Positions 62,973-64,000 of a stretch of DNA of 64,000 nt are shown in pieces. Positions within the stretch are counted from its first letter, which is position 1. Every line of letters starts with the position of its first letter. Source of the stretch: Asterias rubens. Its lineage: Eukaryota; Echinodermata; Asteroidea; Forcipulatida; Asteriidae. The stretch lies in NCBI RefSeq assembly GCF_902459465.1, contig NC_047063.1, positions 6,200,001 through 6,264,000 of the forward strand, read 5' to 3'. A model generated the notes under the pieces. The model saw only the letters and a list, made by a program, of their open reading frames with translations. It had not been told where the DNA came from and ran no database searches. A program made the translations under genes and the position numbers.

Positions 62973-64000
62973 GTTACAGGATCAATGCTCGAAGCAAATA
63001 TTGCGTTCTACTCAATTATTACTAAATATTTGCCCTTCACCGACACAGCTATTTAAAAACATTACATTCTTTATGAATTTTTCTAAATGAATTTCAATTA
63101 GTAAATGTATATTGTCCCCAAACCAAAATGGAAGAAACTTTAAATAAATAGTGAACTTGCGGGTACAACCATGCGTAAACTTCTTTTGAGGGAGTGTCGA
63201 CTCTGAAAAGAGCCGGTGTGGTCATGGCGTTTCAAATAGTATACTCGTTTTCAGGAGAAATAGTTTCTTCCTATGTATCCACACCATGCAAAGCCTCAAT
63301 CAAACAATATGGAAGCGACTGATCCCATCGACAAACTTAACTGTCTCAGACAATTAAAATAAAACTGTGAAATTGATGTACATAAATTAAGAAACACATG
63401 CAGTGAGCTACAACCAATACCAAACATTCAAGCATTTCAATTTGAAGACCTGTATTTCAACACAAGCTAAAAAAACAAATGAACTTAAGGATTATTGATG
63501 TAATGCTAAGCATCTTCCTAAAGTGTTTAAAAAAGAGAGAACAAAAATTGTATTAAAATTGTATTAAGTTAAAGCCGATTCCACCTTCAGACCTACAAGA
63601 ATTGCTGTATCAGTTTATTACATGTATTTACAAACTATATCCTTCAAAATGTTTAAACACGCCCTTATTAGATAAAAAAAAAAACCAATGAATTCAAAAT
63701 AAAATCGATTGAAAATATTTTTGACTGAGTGAGGGTGCTTTCCGCAGTGAAATTGCTTGCATCACATTCTATATTGACTGCCTGTATGTTACTTTCTTGT
63801 ATCAATGGCCAAATAGATAATATTGACAAAACCAATGAAAAAACAGTTGATTTGTTTGATGTGCATCATATAAATTCAATCACGCTCTCACAAGGTCATA
63901 ATAACTGCGAATTCATCACTTTTTAAACTCCCAATCGCAAAACCACAAAATGATTGAAGTTGAACAATCTAGAGCCATGTCCATACCCCATACATGTATA
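62973..64000. other. No recognised feature to the window end
   Basis: A/T-rich sequence with no exon, RNA gene or known repeat from this window. ORF 63729-63926 begins with a hydrophobic stretch (LLASHSILTACMLLSCING) but has no family signal and no splice support. Confidence 0.4.

Overview
This is a eukaryotic, animal nuclear window. Genes have GT-AG introns and a low exon fraction, and most of the sequence is transposon-derived: LINE, Ty3/gypsy, tRNA-derived SINEs and palindromic MITEs. The recognisable genes (a p38 MAP kinase, POGLUT1, TMA7) are general metazoan genes. The repeat style suggests an invertebrate deuterostome, most likely an echinoderm such as a sea star. That placement is an inference from style only.

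Layout. 1-3 kb: a large repetitive palindrome. 3-7.8 kb: MITE and foldback fragments, including a ~700 bp foldback with 9-bp target-site duplications (TSDs). 7,987-16,473 (+): two consecutive coding exons of a p38 MAP kinase. The 8.2 kb intron between them holds a 48-bp minisatellite, two converging dead Ty3/gypsy fragments and a run of three MITEs joined through shared TTAA. 16.5-26 kb: gene-poor, with many palindromic elements and one weak two-exon candidate on the minus strand. 26.1-33.7 kb: two unrelated satellites separated by exactly 100 N, namely a ~100-bp satellite and a 143-bp tandem array. Each unit of the second array carries tRNA-like A and B boxes and a T4 run (about 37 units). 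33.7-38.1 kb (+): an L1/Tx1-type LINE that terminates the tRNA-like array. 39.2-39.7 kb: another 9-bp-TSD foldback.

41.2-52.5 kb (-): a complete POGLUT1 gene of 11 coding exons. Every splice phase could be joined, giving 410 codons. Its introns are full of repeats, and its 59-bp exon 8 heads a seven-copy tandem exon/intron duplication. 53.3-55.1 kb: a foldback element with two other transposons nested in it. 56.2-58.5 kb (+): a complete four-exon TMA7 gene. 58.6-64 kb: MITEs and SINE fragments with no recognised exon.

The three genes do not form a pathway. They are a signalling kinase, an ER-lumen O-glucosyltransferase of EGF repeats, and a small ribosome-associated protein. POGLUT1 and TMA7 are divergent and might share a promoter region now split by transposons. 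The most unusual structures are the 37-unit pol III-like array, the decaying tandem copies of POGLUT1 exon 8, the POGLUT1 stop codon that lies next to a MITE with no ER-retention tail, and several layered transposon insertions whose order can be read from their target-site duplications.
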